A stretch of DNA of 57,153 bases, taken from the NCBI GenBank assembly GCA_021286645.1, contig JAJTBZ010000072.1:1-57153 (forward strand), in the 5' to 3' direction. Positions 7,770 through 15,688 of the stretch are shown here, piece after piece. This stretch comes from Ignavibacteria bacterium. GTDB taxonomy: Bacteria > Bacteroidota > Ignavibacteria > Ignavibacteriales > Ignavibacteriaceae. The notes beneath the pieces were generated by a model, which ran no database searches, had not been told where the DNA came from, and worked only from the letters and a program-made list of their open reading frames with translations. Every line of letters starts with the position of its first letter. Within the stretch, counting starts at the first letter, position 1. The position numbers were made by a program, and so were the translations under genes.

Positions 7770-9011
7770 ATGCGTTTTCAATACCTGCCGGTTGCTTCTG
7801 AGTTCGCCCGTACCGAAGAGGCGATAACCTCAATACTGGGAATATACTTCCCGCATCTTGATTCAATAGGGGGCGAACGAGTCAACTCACTACCGGCTGA
7901 AACGCCTTTGCCATTATTATATTTCGTTGCTACCGGCGGAACTGAAAATGATGTACTGGCATTGCAGGGCCAAAGAAAGGGCAGGCACGCCGATGAACCG
8001 GTTTTTCTATTGGCGCACGCTGCCAATAATTCACTACCCGCGGCAATGGAGATCCTGGCAAAATTGCAGCAGGAAGGCAGGAAAGGAAGAATTTTATTCC
8101 TACGCGGAGCGGGTGATTCAGCCGGTTTTACCGCCATAGAAGAATGCGTGCGTGGTATCGAGGTTTATCGAAAACTGCGTTCAACCCGCATTGGCGCTGT
8201 AGGCAAGCCCTCTGACTGGCTGGTTGCAAGCGCGCCCGATTTTAGCGTTGCCCAAAAGAGTTGGGGCCCCGAGATTGTGCCGGTGGATATCGAAGAAATT
8301 CATAAACGGCTGGATGTACAGAGTGAGGAAGAGATACAGAAGTTTCGTGAGTCGCTGGTGGGCAAATCCTCAGCGGTACTGGAACCTTCGGCACGGGATA
8401 TCGATGATGTGGTGCGGGTGTACCTTGCCCTGAAGAATATTACGCACGAATATAACCTGCAGGCACTTACCGTGCGCTGCTTTGATCTGGTATTACGGCG
8501 GAAGACAACGGGCTGCTTTGCTTTAGCCGAATTGATGGATGAGGGAATTATTGCCGGCTGCGAGGGCGATATTATGAGTGTTGTTGGTATGACCTGGGCG
8601 TACCAGCTTCTCCAGGCAATACCGTGGATGGCTAACCCTTCTGATATTAACATACCGGAAAACGTTTTAATTCTGGCACATTGCACCATTCCCCGCAAAT
8701 TGGTACAGGGATATACATTACGCTCACATTTCGAATCAGGCCTGGGGTTAGGAATACAGGGTACATTGCCTGAAGGGCCGGTAACATTACTGCGATTAGG
8801 CGGAAGCCGTCTGGAAAAAATCTGGCTTGCCGAAGGAACTATTCTAAGGAATGGCACGGCCGAAAACCTATGCAGAACACAGGTGGAAATTAAACTGGAT
8901 AATGGCGGGCATGTTGAAGATTTATTACGGGCCCCGCTTGGTAACCATATTATTGTTCTTCAGGGCAGGTATATGAAAGTTTTGCAGGATTGGTGGGATT
9001 TGTTACATTAA
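7770..9011 (+). CDS. L-fucose/L-arabinose isomerase-like family protein
   Basis: Belongs by eye to the FucI/AraA-like sugar isomerase group (COG2407-type proteins of 400-500 aa). Supporting segments are TTGCFALAELMDEGIIAGCEGD, here given as ALAELMDEG and IAGCEGD, which carry acidic residues of the metal site, and the C-terminal AHCTIPRKLV, RSHFESGLGLGIQG and GPVTLLRLGG series that ends these proteins. AAGGA seven bases upstream fixes the start. No sugar transporter or kinase is nearby, so the substrate cannot be inferred and a non-sugar role cannot be excluded. The following RNase H gene is 60 bp downstream on the same strand. Confidence 0.8.
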   Translation: MRFQYLPVASEFARTEEAITSILGIYFPHLDSIGGERVNSLPAETPLPLLYFVATGGTENDVLALQGQRKGRHADEPVFLLAHAANNSLPAAMEILAKLQQEGRKGRILFLRGAGDSAGFTAIEECVRGIEVYRKLRSTRIGAVGKPSDWLVASAPDFSVAQKSWGPEIVPVDIEEIHKRLDVQSEEEIQKFRESLVGKSSAVLEPSARDIDDVVRVYLALKNITHEYNLQALTVRCFDLVLRRKTTGCFALAELMDEGIIAGCEGDIMSVVGMTWAYQLLQAIPWMANPSDINIPENVLILAHCTIPRKLVQGYTLRSHFESGLGLGIQGTLPEGPVTLLRLGGSRLEKIWLAEGTILRNGTAENLCRTQVEIKLDNGGHVEDLLRAPLGNHIIVLQGRYMKVLQDWWDLLH

Positions 9012-9057
9012 TCGGGCTGAATACAGATATTGTTATACCGTGCATGCTGAAAGGAAA

Positions 9058-9075
9058 ATGAATAAAGCGGAATGA
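9058..9075 (+). promoter_or_regulatory. Five-codon upstream ORF overlapping the RNase H start
   Basis: GAAAGG lies just ahead of an ATG at 9058 whose frame reads M-N-K-A-E and stops at TGA 9073-9075, overlapping the ATG of the next gene (ATGA at 9072-9075). The RNase H start has no well-spaced site of its own, so ribosomes terminating here could reinitiate. The arrangement is seen directly; translational coupling is inference. Confidence 0.35.
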
Positions 9076-9683
9076 AACAACAGAAATATTATGTAGTATG
9101 GCAGGGGAGGATTCCCGGCATTTACGAATCATGGCCCGCGTGTAAAGAACAAATAGATGGTTTCGCTGATGCGAAATATAAATCATTTTTAACACGCGAA
9201 GATGCGGCAATAGCATTTAACCAGTCATATACCCGTCGCGGCAGGGCCGCAGATACCGCCGTTCCAAGGACCGATATGCCCCTGCAGGACGCGTATTGCG
9301 TGGATGCTGCCTGTTCAGGGAATCCCGGTATTATGGAATACCGCTGTGTGAAGTATGATAGCAGGGAAATAATTTTTCGTAGTAAAAAATATCCGTACGG
9401 TACAAACAATATAGGCGAGTTTCTTGCTGTAGTACATTGCCTGGCCCGGCTGCAAAAGGAAGGTTTAACGAATCCCATTTATACCGACTCTGCCAATGCA
9501 CTCAGTTGGGTGCGGCAGAAACGATGCAAAACTAAACTTGAACGGGTACCCGAAGCAAAAGAATTGTTTGAAGTGATAGCAAAGGCCGAGAAATGGCTTC
9601 GGGAGAATTCATTCAGGAATGAATTACTGAAATGGGATACAGTTCGTTGGGGCGAAATACCGGCCGATTTCGGGCGTAAGTAA
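9072..9683 (+). CDS. rnhA: Ribonuclease H with N-terminal viroplasmin (Cauli_VI) domain
   Basis: Degrades the RNA strand of RNA-DNA hybrids. Residues 3-50 form the viroplasmin-type hybrid-binding domain (YYVVWQGRIPGIYESWPAC...FLTREDAA, split here). Residues about 73-200 form the RNase H fold, with the four catalytic acids visible: Asp78 in YCVDAACSGNPG, Glu116 in NNIGEFLAVVH, Asp139 in IYTDSANAL and Asp199 in IPADFGRK. The C-terminus is shorter than in E. coli RNase HI, as is usual for this Bacteroidota/Firmicutes form. The stop codon (9681-9683) directly abuts the stop of the convergent antiporter gene with no intergenic base. Confidence 0.93.
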   Translation: MKQQKYYVVWQGRIPGIYESWPACKEQIDGFADAKYKSFLTREDAAIAFNQSYTRRGRAADTAVPRTDMPLQDAYCVDAACSGNPGIMEYRCVKYDSREIIFRSKKYPYGTNNIGEFLAVVHCLARLQKEGLTNPIYTDSANALSWVRQKRCKTKLERVPEAKELFEVIAKAEKWLRENSFRNELLKWDTVRWGEIPADFGRK

Positions 9684-11654
9684 TTATTGTGAAGATTGCA
9701 TCAGGTCTATTGCATTGTCAACGGCCTGGTGTGTCCCGGTTAAAACCAGTACATCGCCATAGCGTATTACCTCATTACCTGAGGGGTTATTGATGGCGGT
9801 ATCCTGCCGGACGATGCTGAGAATAGTTGCCCCGGTCTTTACCCGTAAATCCATTTCTTTTATTGCCTTATCTACCGCAAAGCTGTGTTCTTCAACGAAA
9901 TAGGTTTCTGTTACCGATTTCGCTATGATATCCATCAGGTGCATGGGTGAAATGCTGCCATCTTCACTCCGCAACAATTCATACCCGCCTTGCCGTATTA
10001 CATTAATCTGCCGCAGGATTATATTCATAGGTATATGAAATTCCTGCAATACGCGGCTGAAAATCTGGAGCGATGTTTCGAATTCTTCGGGTATTACGTA
10101 ATCTGCTTTTAATCGGTTGAGCTCCTCAATTTCTGTTACATATCGCGTGCGTACGATAGTGTGCAGCGAGGGATTTAACTTTTTGGCAAGTGCAACGCTT
10201 GTACGGGTAGAATGGGGGTCGGATATGGCATAGACCATTACTTTTGCTGTCTGTATCCCTGCCTTTTGCAATATATTTGTTTTAGTAATATCGCCGTACA
10301 GAATGTTTTCATTTTGCTCGCGCATCGATTTTACGGTATCGGGATTCAATTCTATTATAATATATGGTATCCCGGTTTCTTTCAGAACCCTCGCCAGGTT
10401 TTTACCGTTCAGCCCGTACCCGGCAATAATTACATGGTTTTGTAATTTCTTAACCGTTGAATTCTCACCGTTATTCCCGTCATCTTTTGAAGCGGGATTT
10501 ATGAGATCGGCAATATACGGTATGAACTCGATGAAAAAAGGAGTGAGTGTCATGGATAAAATGACGACAGATAGCGCGATATTATACGAGTGTGCGTTAA
10601 TGATATTATATTGCAGGCCGGACTGAAATAAGATAAACGCGAATTCACCGATTTGCGCCAGTGAGAACGCGCTGATTGCCGCGGTACGCGAGGGATACCC
10701 GGAAAAGCGAACAATGGCGAATACCACTACGGCTTTAACAAGAATGAGGGAGCCGAGCAGCGTGGCGATTAGGGTAATTTCGGTAATAAGCGCGCTGACT
10801 GAGAGCAATAACCCGGCAGAAACGAAGAAAAGGCTGTTGAAAATATCGCGCATGGGTAAAATTTCGGCTGCTATTTCGGTCGCGAAATCGGAATCTGCTA
10901 TAATAAATCCCGCAATAAAGGCACCAATGCTGAAAGAAATACCTGCAAGATGAGTGCAGTATGCCGTTCCCAGTAATAATACAATAAGAGTTGCGGTAAA
11001 TACCTCGCGGCTGCGCATGCCTGAAACCGCGAATAGCAGGCGGGGAACTATATAGCGGGAAAGCGCGACAATAGAAATGATAACGAGTACAGCAATAACC
11101 AGTTGTAACAATACCGCCGAAAGCACCAATTCCGACCCGCCGCGAAGCAGGGGCAATACCAGCAGCATAGGGATGATAGCAATATCCTGAAATACAAGAA
11201 TGCCTACTGCAACTTTCCCGTGCGGCGCATCGAGTATTCCTTTATCGGTATAGATCTTCAGGACAATTGCCGTACTGGAAAGAGCCGCGATCATACTGAA
11301 GAATATTCCCGTTTGAAGCGACAGGCCGATAAAATGGAGTACGAAATAGGAGGCGATAAAGGTAATAATAACCTGCAGCGGGCCAAAAACAATGAAAAAG
11401 CTTTTCATGCGAAGCAGGCGCGCGAGCGAGAATTCCAGGCCTACAGAGAACATGAGCAGAATAATACCAATTTCAGCCATTACTTCTATTTGGCCGGTTT
11501 GTTTCAGCAGGTGCAGGCCGGAAGGCCCGATAAGAATACCGGTAATCAGGTACCCGACAACGGGCGATACTTTTATTTTCCGGAATAGAAAGAGTACCGG
11601 AAGTGATACCGCCAGAATAAGGGTAAGGTCCCTGATTACCGAAAAATTGTCCAT
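9684..11654 (-). CDS. CPA2 monovalent cation:proton antiporter with RCK domain (KefB/YbaL type)
   Basis: Inner-membrane K+ or Na+/H+ antiporter of 656 aa. Residues 1-385 give about 12-13 membrane segments with family signatures GILIGPSGLHLL, FQDIAIIP (acidic pair at 156-157) and LAQIGEFAFIL. Residues about 405-525 are a Rossmann TrkA-N domain beginning HVIIAGYGLNG (glycine motif 412-417), binding NAD(H) or nucleotide. Residues about 570-655 are a TrkA-C ligand-binding domain. It lacks an adjacent KefF/KefG ancillary gene, so glutathione-adduct gating is not implied. It starts 41 bp after iorB on the same strand and may be its cotranscribed third gene. Confidence 0.93.
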   Translation of the reverse strand: MDNFSVIRDLTLILAVSLPVLFLFRKIKVSPVVGYLITGILIGPSGLHLLKQTGQIEVMAEIGIILLMFSVGLEFSLARLLRMKSFFIVFGPLQVIITFIASYFVLHFIGLSLQTGIFFSMIAALSSTAIVLKIYTDKGILDAPHGKVAVGILVFQDIAIIPMLLVLPLLRGGSELVLSAVLLQLVIAVLVIISIVALSRYIVPRLLFAVSGMRSREVFTATLIVLLLGTAYCTHLAGISFSIGAFIAGFIIADSDFATEIAAEILPMRDIFNSLFFVSAGLLLSVSALITEITLIATLLGSLILVKAVVVFAIVRFSGYPSRTAAISAFSLAQIGEFAFILFQSGLQYNIINAHSYNIALSVVILSMTLTPFFIEFIPYIADLINPASKDDGNNGENSTVKKLQNHVIIAGYGLNGKNLARVLKETGIPYIIIELNPDTVKSMREQNENILYGDITKTNILQKAGIQTAKVMVYAISDPHSTRTSVALAKKLNPSLHTIVRTRYVTEIEELNRLKADYVIPEEFETSLQIFSRVLQEFHIPMNIILRQINVIRQGGYELLRSEDGSISPMHLMDIIAKSVTETYFVEEHSFAVDKAIKEMDLRVKTGATILSIVRQDTAINNPSGNEVIRYGDVLVLTGTHQAVDNAIDLMQSSQ

Positions 11655-11664
11655 GTATATAACC

Positions 11665-11690
11665 CGTTATATAAAAAAATTAATATAACG
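11665..11690 (-). promoter_or_regulatory. Inverted repeat between iorB and the antiporter gene
   Basis: CGTTATAT (11665-11672) and ATATAACG (11683-11690) form a perfect 8-bp inverted repeat around an A-rich spacer, ending about 10 bases before the antiporter start codon. It could be a weak hairpin in the iorB-antiporter message or an operator. Confidence 0.4.
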
Positions 11691-11695
11691 AATAT

Positions 11696-12277
11696 CTATT
11701 TATTTTGCTCGGCAAACTGCCTTCCTGCAGCGAGTGCAGAAATATTTGACTCAACAACTTTTTCGCCTTTTTTGCCGAATATTTTTTTGATACCGTTCTC
11801 GAGGCATTGATAGGGTATATTGAGGAACGGTGAAGCCGCGCCCAGCATAATAATATTGGAGGAACGTGCCGATTTCAGGTCACGTGCCATTGCATCGGCA
11901 TCAATGAGAATATGGCGGGGTAAATGACGTATTTCATCGTGTATTGAGTCAAGCGCCGGGTAATCGGGTATATTAACAAACGGTACGCTGTTGGTTACCA
12001 GCCAGCCTTCAGGGCCAAGCCACGGTAAATAACGGAGTGATTCCATTGGTTCTACCGAAAGAATCAGGTCTGCTTTGCCCAAAGGGATTAAATCTGATGC
12101 GATTGTCGAATCGGAGATACGCATGTGCGATTGCACTGCCCCGCCCCGTTGACTCATGCCATGCACTTCTGCCTGTTTAACCTGTAAATTGGAATCCATG
12201 GCGGCGACACCGATAATTGCGGCGATGGAGAGTATCCCCTGCCCGCCAACCCCGGCGAGTATAATATCTGTTTTCAT
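11696..12277 (-). CDS. iorB: Indolepyruvate:ferredoxin oxidoreductase, beta subunit
   Basis: Gamma/delta-type POR domain subunit (193 aa) that pairs with IorA in the oxidative decarboxylation of arylpyruvates to aryl-acetyl-CoA, reducing ferredoxin. The N-terminal GVGGQGILSIAAIIG motif and the following EVHGMSQRGGAVQSH segment are the standard signatures of this subunit. AAAGG lies upstream of the ATG with proper spacing. It follows iorA by 61 bp on the same strand, a gap that contains a small hairpin. Arylpyruvate:ferredoxin oxidoreductases serve amino-acid catabolism in anaerobes, or biosynthesis of aromatic amino acids from aryl acids when run in reverse. Confidence 0.93.
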   Translation of the reverse strand: MKTDIILAGVGGQGILSIAAIIGVAAMDSNLQVKQAEVHGMSQRGGAVQSHMRISDSTIASDLIPLGKADLILSVEPMESLRYLPWLGPEGWLVTNSVPFVNIPDYPALDSIHDEIRHLPRHILIDADAMARDLKSARSSNIIMLGAASPFLNIPYQCLENGIKKIFGKKGEKVVESNISALAAGRQFAEQNK

Positions 12278-12302
12278 AAATAACCTTTGTATTTATTGCA
12301 TG

Positions 12303-12330
12303 TGCCCGGGCTGAATATAAGCCCCGGGTA
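12303..12330 (-). promoter_or_regulatory. Intercistronic hairpin between iorA and iorB
   Basis: CCCGGGCT and AGCCCCGGG flank TGAATATA and form an 8-bp stem with one bulged C. No T tract follows on the minus strand, so it looks like an mRNA stability or processing hairpin rather than a terminator. Confidence 0.4.
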
Positions 12331-12338
12331 AATGTTCA

Positions 12339-13940
12339 CTACTCAGCCTTACCGGCTTTTTTTCTTCTGCTTAATGTCTGAATACATTCTCTTCGGGCAA
12401 TGATTACCGAAACGCCCTGATACGCGAATTCCTGTTTGAAGAGAGAAACCATTTCCTCGTGATTCTTTTTAAGTGGAATTACTACATGCAGATGTTCCGG
12501 TTCAACACCAATACCGGCGCACATCGACTCAAGTTTTTGAAACGCTGCCGAATCCTGCCCTCCTGTCATACCGGTAGTTTCATTGTCTGAAATAATGATA
12601 GTAACCGGCGATTGAGAGTTAACGCAGTCTAATAGCCCGGTTAAACCCGAATGAGTAAAAGTGGAATCGCCGATAACAGCAACAGAAGGAGACAGACCTG
12701 CATCCGCAGCGCCTTTAGCCATGGTGATTGAAGCGCCCATATCTACACAGGAACAAATGGAATTATACGGGGCCAACGCGCCAAGGGTATAGCAGCCAAT
12801 ATCAGAAAATGCCCTGTTGCCAATAAATTCTGCCATAGCCTCATTAAGGGCATCAAACATATCCCTGTGCCCGCAGCCGGAACATAATTCCGGGGGTCGG
12901 TTTGCCACTAAATCGGGTTTTTTAATGCCGGGTCTTACCTGATTGCCCAATGCAACCGCAACGACATCGGGATTTAATTCGCCGTCTCGGGGTAACGTTC
13001 CATCGAGCCTGCCCTTTACGATAATGGTTTGCGGGTAGTATCCTTTTAATTTATCTTCCACGACCGGGTAGCCATCTTCCAGTACAAGCAGCGTGGAGCA
13101 GGCTTGTGCAAGGCGGGTAAGAAGTTCATCGGGCAGTGGGTATTGACCTATTTTTACAATTGGATACGGGCATTGCAGATTTTCAAAATTTTCCAGCAAA
13201 TAATTATACGCGATTCCGCATGCCACAATTCCCAATGATTTGTCGAGCCCGTCAATATATTCATTGTATTTGGAAGACTCGGCATGTTTTGTCATTTCGG
13301 GCTGTAATGCTAGGAGTTTCTTATACCGGTTGCGGGCGTACGCGGGCAACAGGATGAATTGGTTTTGCGATTGCGGCAGAGAGAGTGAACGCTGATGAAT
13401 GAGTTCACGCCTGCAAACAACGGCCCTGCTATGAGCCAGTCGGGTGGTTAGGCGGATAAGTACCGGGATACCGAACTGTTCGGAAAGCCTTAAGCCTTCG
13501 TAGGCCATATCGTAGCATTCCTGCTGATTTGCTGGTTCGAGCACCGGAAGTAAAGCAAAATTACCATAAACGCGGGAATCCTGCTCGTTCTGTGACGAGT
13601 GCATCGAAGGGTCATCGGCGGCAACAATCAGCATGCCTCCGTTAACACCGGTCATTGCAGAATTCATAAACGGGTCGGCAGCCACATTTAAGCCCACATG
13701 CTTCATACAGGTCATTGAGCGCTTACCGGCGTATGACATACCCAAAGCTGCTTCCATTGCAGTTTTCTCGTTGGCAGTCCATTCGCTATGGATATTCAGT
13801 TCGCGAGCCTGTTTTGAGTTGAGAACATATTCGGTAATTTCAGTCGAAGGGGTACCGGGGTAGGCGTATATACCAGATAGTCCGCCATCAATGGCGCCCT
13901 GGGCTATTGCTTCATCGCCGAGTAAAACGAGCTTTTGCAT
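12339..13940 (-). CDS. iorA: Indolepyruvate:ferredoxin oxidoreductase, alpha subunit, without the C-terminal ferredoxin domain
   Basis: Thiamine-diphosphate subunit of the IorAB complex. The N-terminal half has the POR pyrimidine-binding domain (GDEAIAQGAIDGG; AYPGTPSTEI). The C-terminal half begins at PPELCSGCGHRDMF, with the GDSTFTHSGL and SDNETTGMTGGQ segments that bind ThDP and Mg. The start is taken as ATG at 13940; the frame extends to a GTG at 13949 with no ribosome site. Archaeal-type IorA proteins continue for 70-100 residues with two CxxCxxC[4Fe-4S] motifs, but this protein ends at about 533 aa right after IIARRECIQTLSRR with a basic tail and no cluster cysteines. An external ferredoxin must therefore connect directly or another subunit is needed; none is adjacent. 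Confidence 0.92.
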   Translation of the reverse strand: MQKLVLLGDEAIAQGAIDGGLSGIYAYPGTPSTEITEYVLNSKQARELNIHSEWTANEKTAMEAALGMSYAGKRSMTCMKHVGLNVAADPFMNSAMTGVNGGMLIVAADDPSMHSSQNEQDSRVYGNFALLPVLEPANQQECYDMAYEGLRLSEQFGIPVLIRLTTRLAHSRAVVCRRELIHQRSLSLPQSQNQFILLPAYARNRYKKLLALQPEMTKHAESSKYNEYIDGLDKSLGIVACGIAYNYLLENFENLQCPYPIVKIGQYPLPDELLTRLAQACSTLLVLEDGYPVVEDKLKGYYPQTIIVKGRLDGTLPRDGELNPDVVAVALGNQVRPGIKKPDLVANRPPELCSGCGHRDMFDALNEAMAEFIGNRAFSDIGCYTLGALAPYNSICSCVDMGASITMAKGAADAGLSPSVAVIGDSTFTHSGLTGLLDCVNSQSPVTIIISDNETTGMTGGQDSAAFQKLESMCAGIGVEPEHLHVVIPLKKNHEEMVSLFKQEFAYQGVSVIIARRECIQTLSRRKKAGKAE

Positions 13941-14179
13941 ATATCTCACTTTTTGTTGTGGAACTATATATGCAAAATTATAAAAAATAGGCGTATTTAC
14001 ACGTTATTTCTTGCATCTCTTAACCGCTCTGTTAGCCGGTCTTCCTTGATTTTTGCCGTTTTTACAAATAGATGTCCTTTCCGCTATTTATTTAAGGTGA
14101 ATTGCGGAATTTGCCATAAATTATAAGCAAGTAATCGGGTAAAAAAATACCGAAACAGAATTTGCTGAAAGGGAAACAG

Positions 14180-15598
14180 ATGCAAACTATAGAAAATAAA
14201 AAAGGACCCCTGACCCGGAAAGAAATGATGGTTGAATCATTTCGGCTGGGAGCAATTGTGTATGCAGCATTTTTTATTGTTAGTGTAGCTGCGAATCCTT
14301 TCGCCTGGGGGCCATTCTGGGGCCCGGCTTCGCGTACGCCGATAATGCTGATTATGGCTTTGGTTTTCGCAGGGATAGCCGAAATTGTACGTCGTCGGCC
14401 GGATTCCGGTAAAAATTCAGAGCGGGTAGCCGTGGATATATGGACACAATTAACCCGGCGGGAGCTTTCCATGCTGGCGCTCGCTGTGTTCCTGATGTTC
14501 GCAACCATAGGGCCGGTAACCTTGTTTATGAATACTCCGTTTCGGCATATCAGCGTGTTACGAGTGCTGGTAAGCTCATTCTTTGCCGGCAGCCTTTCAG
14601 CCAGTATTATTTTATTCGGCAGAAGAAAAGTTATCCTGTTCATTTGCCTCGTAATTACCATTGCCGGTATATCTGCGCAGGGTGAAATTACCAGTTTTTT
14701 AAGCGGAGCCGAACCAGAGCAGATTGTAGCCCGGGGTGTGGTAACACTTACCGAAGCAGAGCGCGAATCGCTTGAGATGCAGCGCATCAACCTGGGCGTC
14801 TTTACTATTATGCTTATAGCCGCGGGGTATGTAACTTTTATCTACGTTATCGGGCGGCAGGGACACAAAAGAGTAAAACTGCAGACCGAAATTCAAATGG
14901 CCAAAAAAATTCAGGATACCCTGAACCTCCAGGGGAAAATATCGAAAGACTGGGTAGCAGTGGAAGCAATTACCGTAACTGCCGATGAAGTAGGCGGAGA
15001 TTACGTGGACTGTTTTGAGCTCAATGAGCACGAAGTGGTAATTGTTGTAGGTGATGCTTCGGGGCATGGAGTGGGTGCCGGTATTCATTCCGCCATGGCG
15101 AAAAGCGTCTTAAAATGCCTGCTCGACCAAAAATTGGCTGTGCCCGAGGTTTTGCGGCAACTCAACAGGACAATTTTTAATTTACTCACCCGTGACAAGT
15201 ATCTTACCATGGCGCTTGCCCGTATTGACAGGCAGGCAAACGTTATTGAAATTGCCACCGCAGGCCATCACCCGGTGTTTATGCAGCATGCCGGAGTGAT
15301 AGAAGAAATCCGCACTCCTTCACTTGGCCTTGGCTTATATCAGAATGCTGCCTATACAACGGTGCTGAAGTCGTATTTACCAGGTGACAGATTGTTCTTT
15401 TTTACTGATGGAATTGTTGAGGCGGTAAACGAGGAAGGTAGTATGTTTGGCCCTGAACGGGTAAAGGAACTATTTGCCGCGAGTGCTGCAGGTGCTGAAA
15501 GCTGCTGTTCGTTAATAGCAGATCAACTGACACGTTTTAGAGGGAAAAAGAAACTTACCGATGATGTATCGCTAACAGAGGTGCGGTTGAAGGCGTAA
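14180..15598 (+). CDS. Membrane PP2C-type serine phosphatase (RsbU/SpoIIE family)
   Basis: Start ATG at 14180 follows AGGG by 6 bases; an in-frame TTG at 14162 lacks support. Residues 1-225 contain about five or six membrane segments, with a roughly 40-residue loop after the fourth. A short helical linker (QTEIQMAKKIQDTLN) follows, as in RsbU-type phosphatases, then the PP2C_SIG catalytic domain. Metal-binding motifs are VGGDYVDCF, VGDASGHGVGAG, FFTDGIVEA and the final LTDDVSLTEV. It should dephosphorylate an anti-anti-sigma (STAS) protein or similar. No STAS or anti-sigma gene is nearby, so the pathway partner is unknown. It is divergent from iorA. Confidence 0.92.
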   Translation: MQTIENKKGPLTRKEMMVESFRLGAIVYAAFFIVSVAANPFAWGPFWGPASRTPIMLIMALVFAGIAEIVRRRPDSGKNSERVAVDIWTQLTRRELSMLALAVFLMFATIGPVTLFMNTPFRHISVLRVLVSSFFAGSLSASIILFGRRKVILFICLVITIAGISAQGEITSFLSGAEPEQIVARGVVTLTEAERESLEMQRINLGVFTIMLIAAGYVTFIYVIGRQGHKRVKLQTEIQMAKKIQDTLNLQGKISKDWVAVEAITVTADEVGGDYVDCFELNEHEVVIVVGDASGHGVGAGIHSAMAKSVLKCLLDQKLAVPEVLRQLNRTIFNLLTRDKYLTMALARIDRQANVIEIATAGHHPVFMQHAGVIEEIRTPSLGLGLYQNAAYTTVLKSYLPGDRLFFFTDGIVEAVNEEGSMFGPERVKELFAASAAGAESCCSLIADQLTRFRGKKKLTDDVSLTEVRLKA

Positions 15599-15605
15599 TA
15601 ATTGG

Positions 15606-15654
15606 CAACCGGAATTAAAACGGGGCAGCATCAGTAATGATACTACCCCGGTTG
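15606..15654. terminator. Imperfect hairpin between convergent genes
   Basis: CGGGGCAGCATCA (15621-15633) pairs with TGATACTACCCCG (15638-15650) with two mismatches; an alternative outer pairing CAACCGG/CCGGTTG extends it. No strong T tract, but its position between convergent stop codons supports a terminator role. Confidence 0.5.
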
Positions 15655-15688
15655 GAAGGGCAAGTGTACTTTGTAATGATTCGGAACG

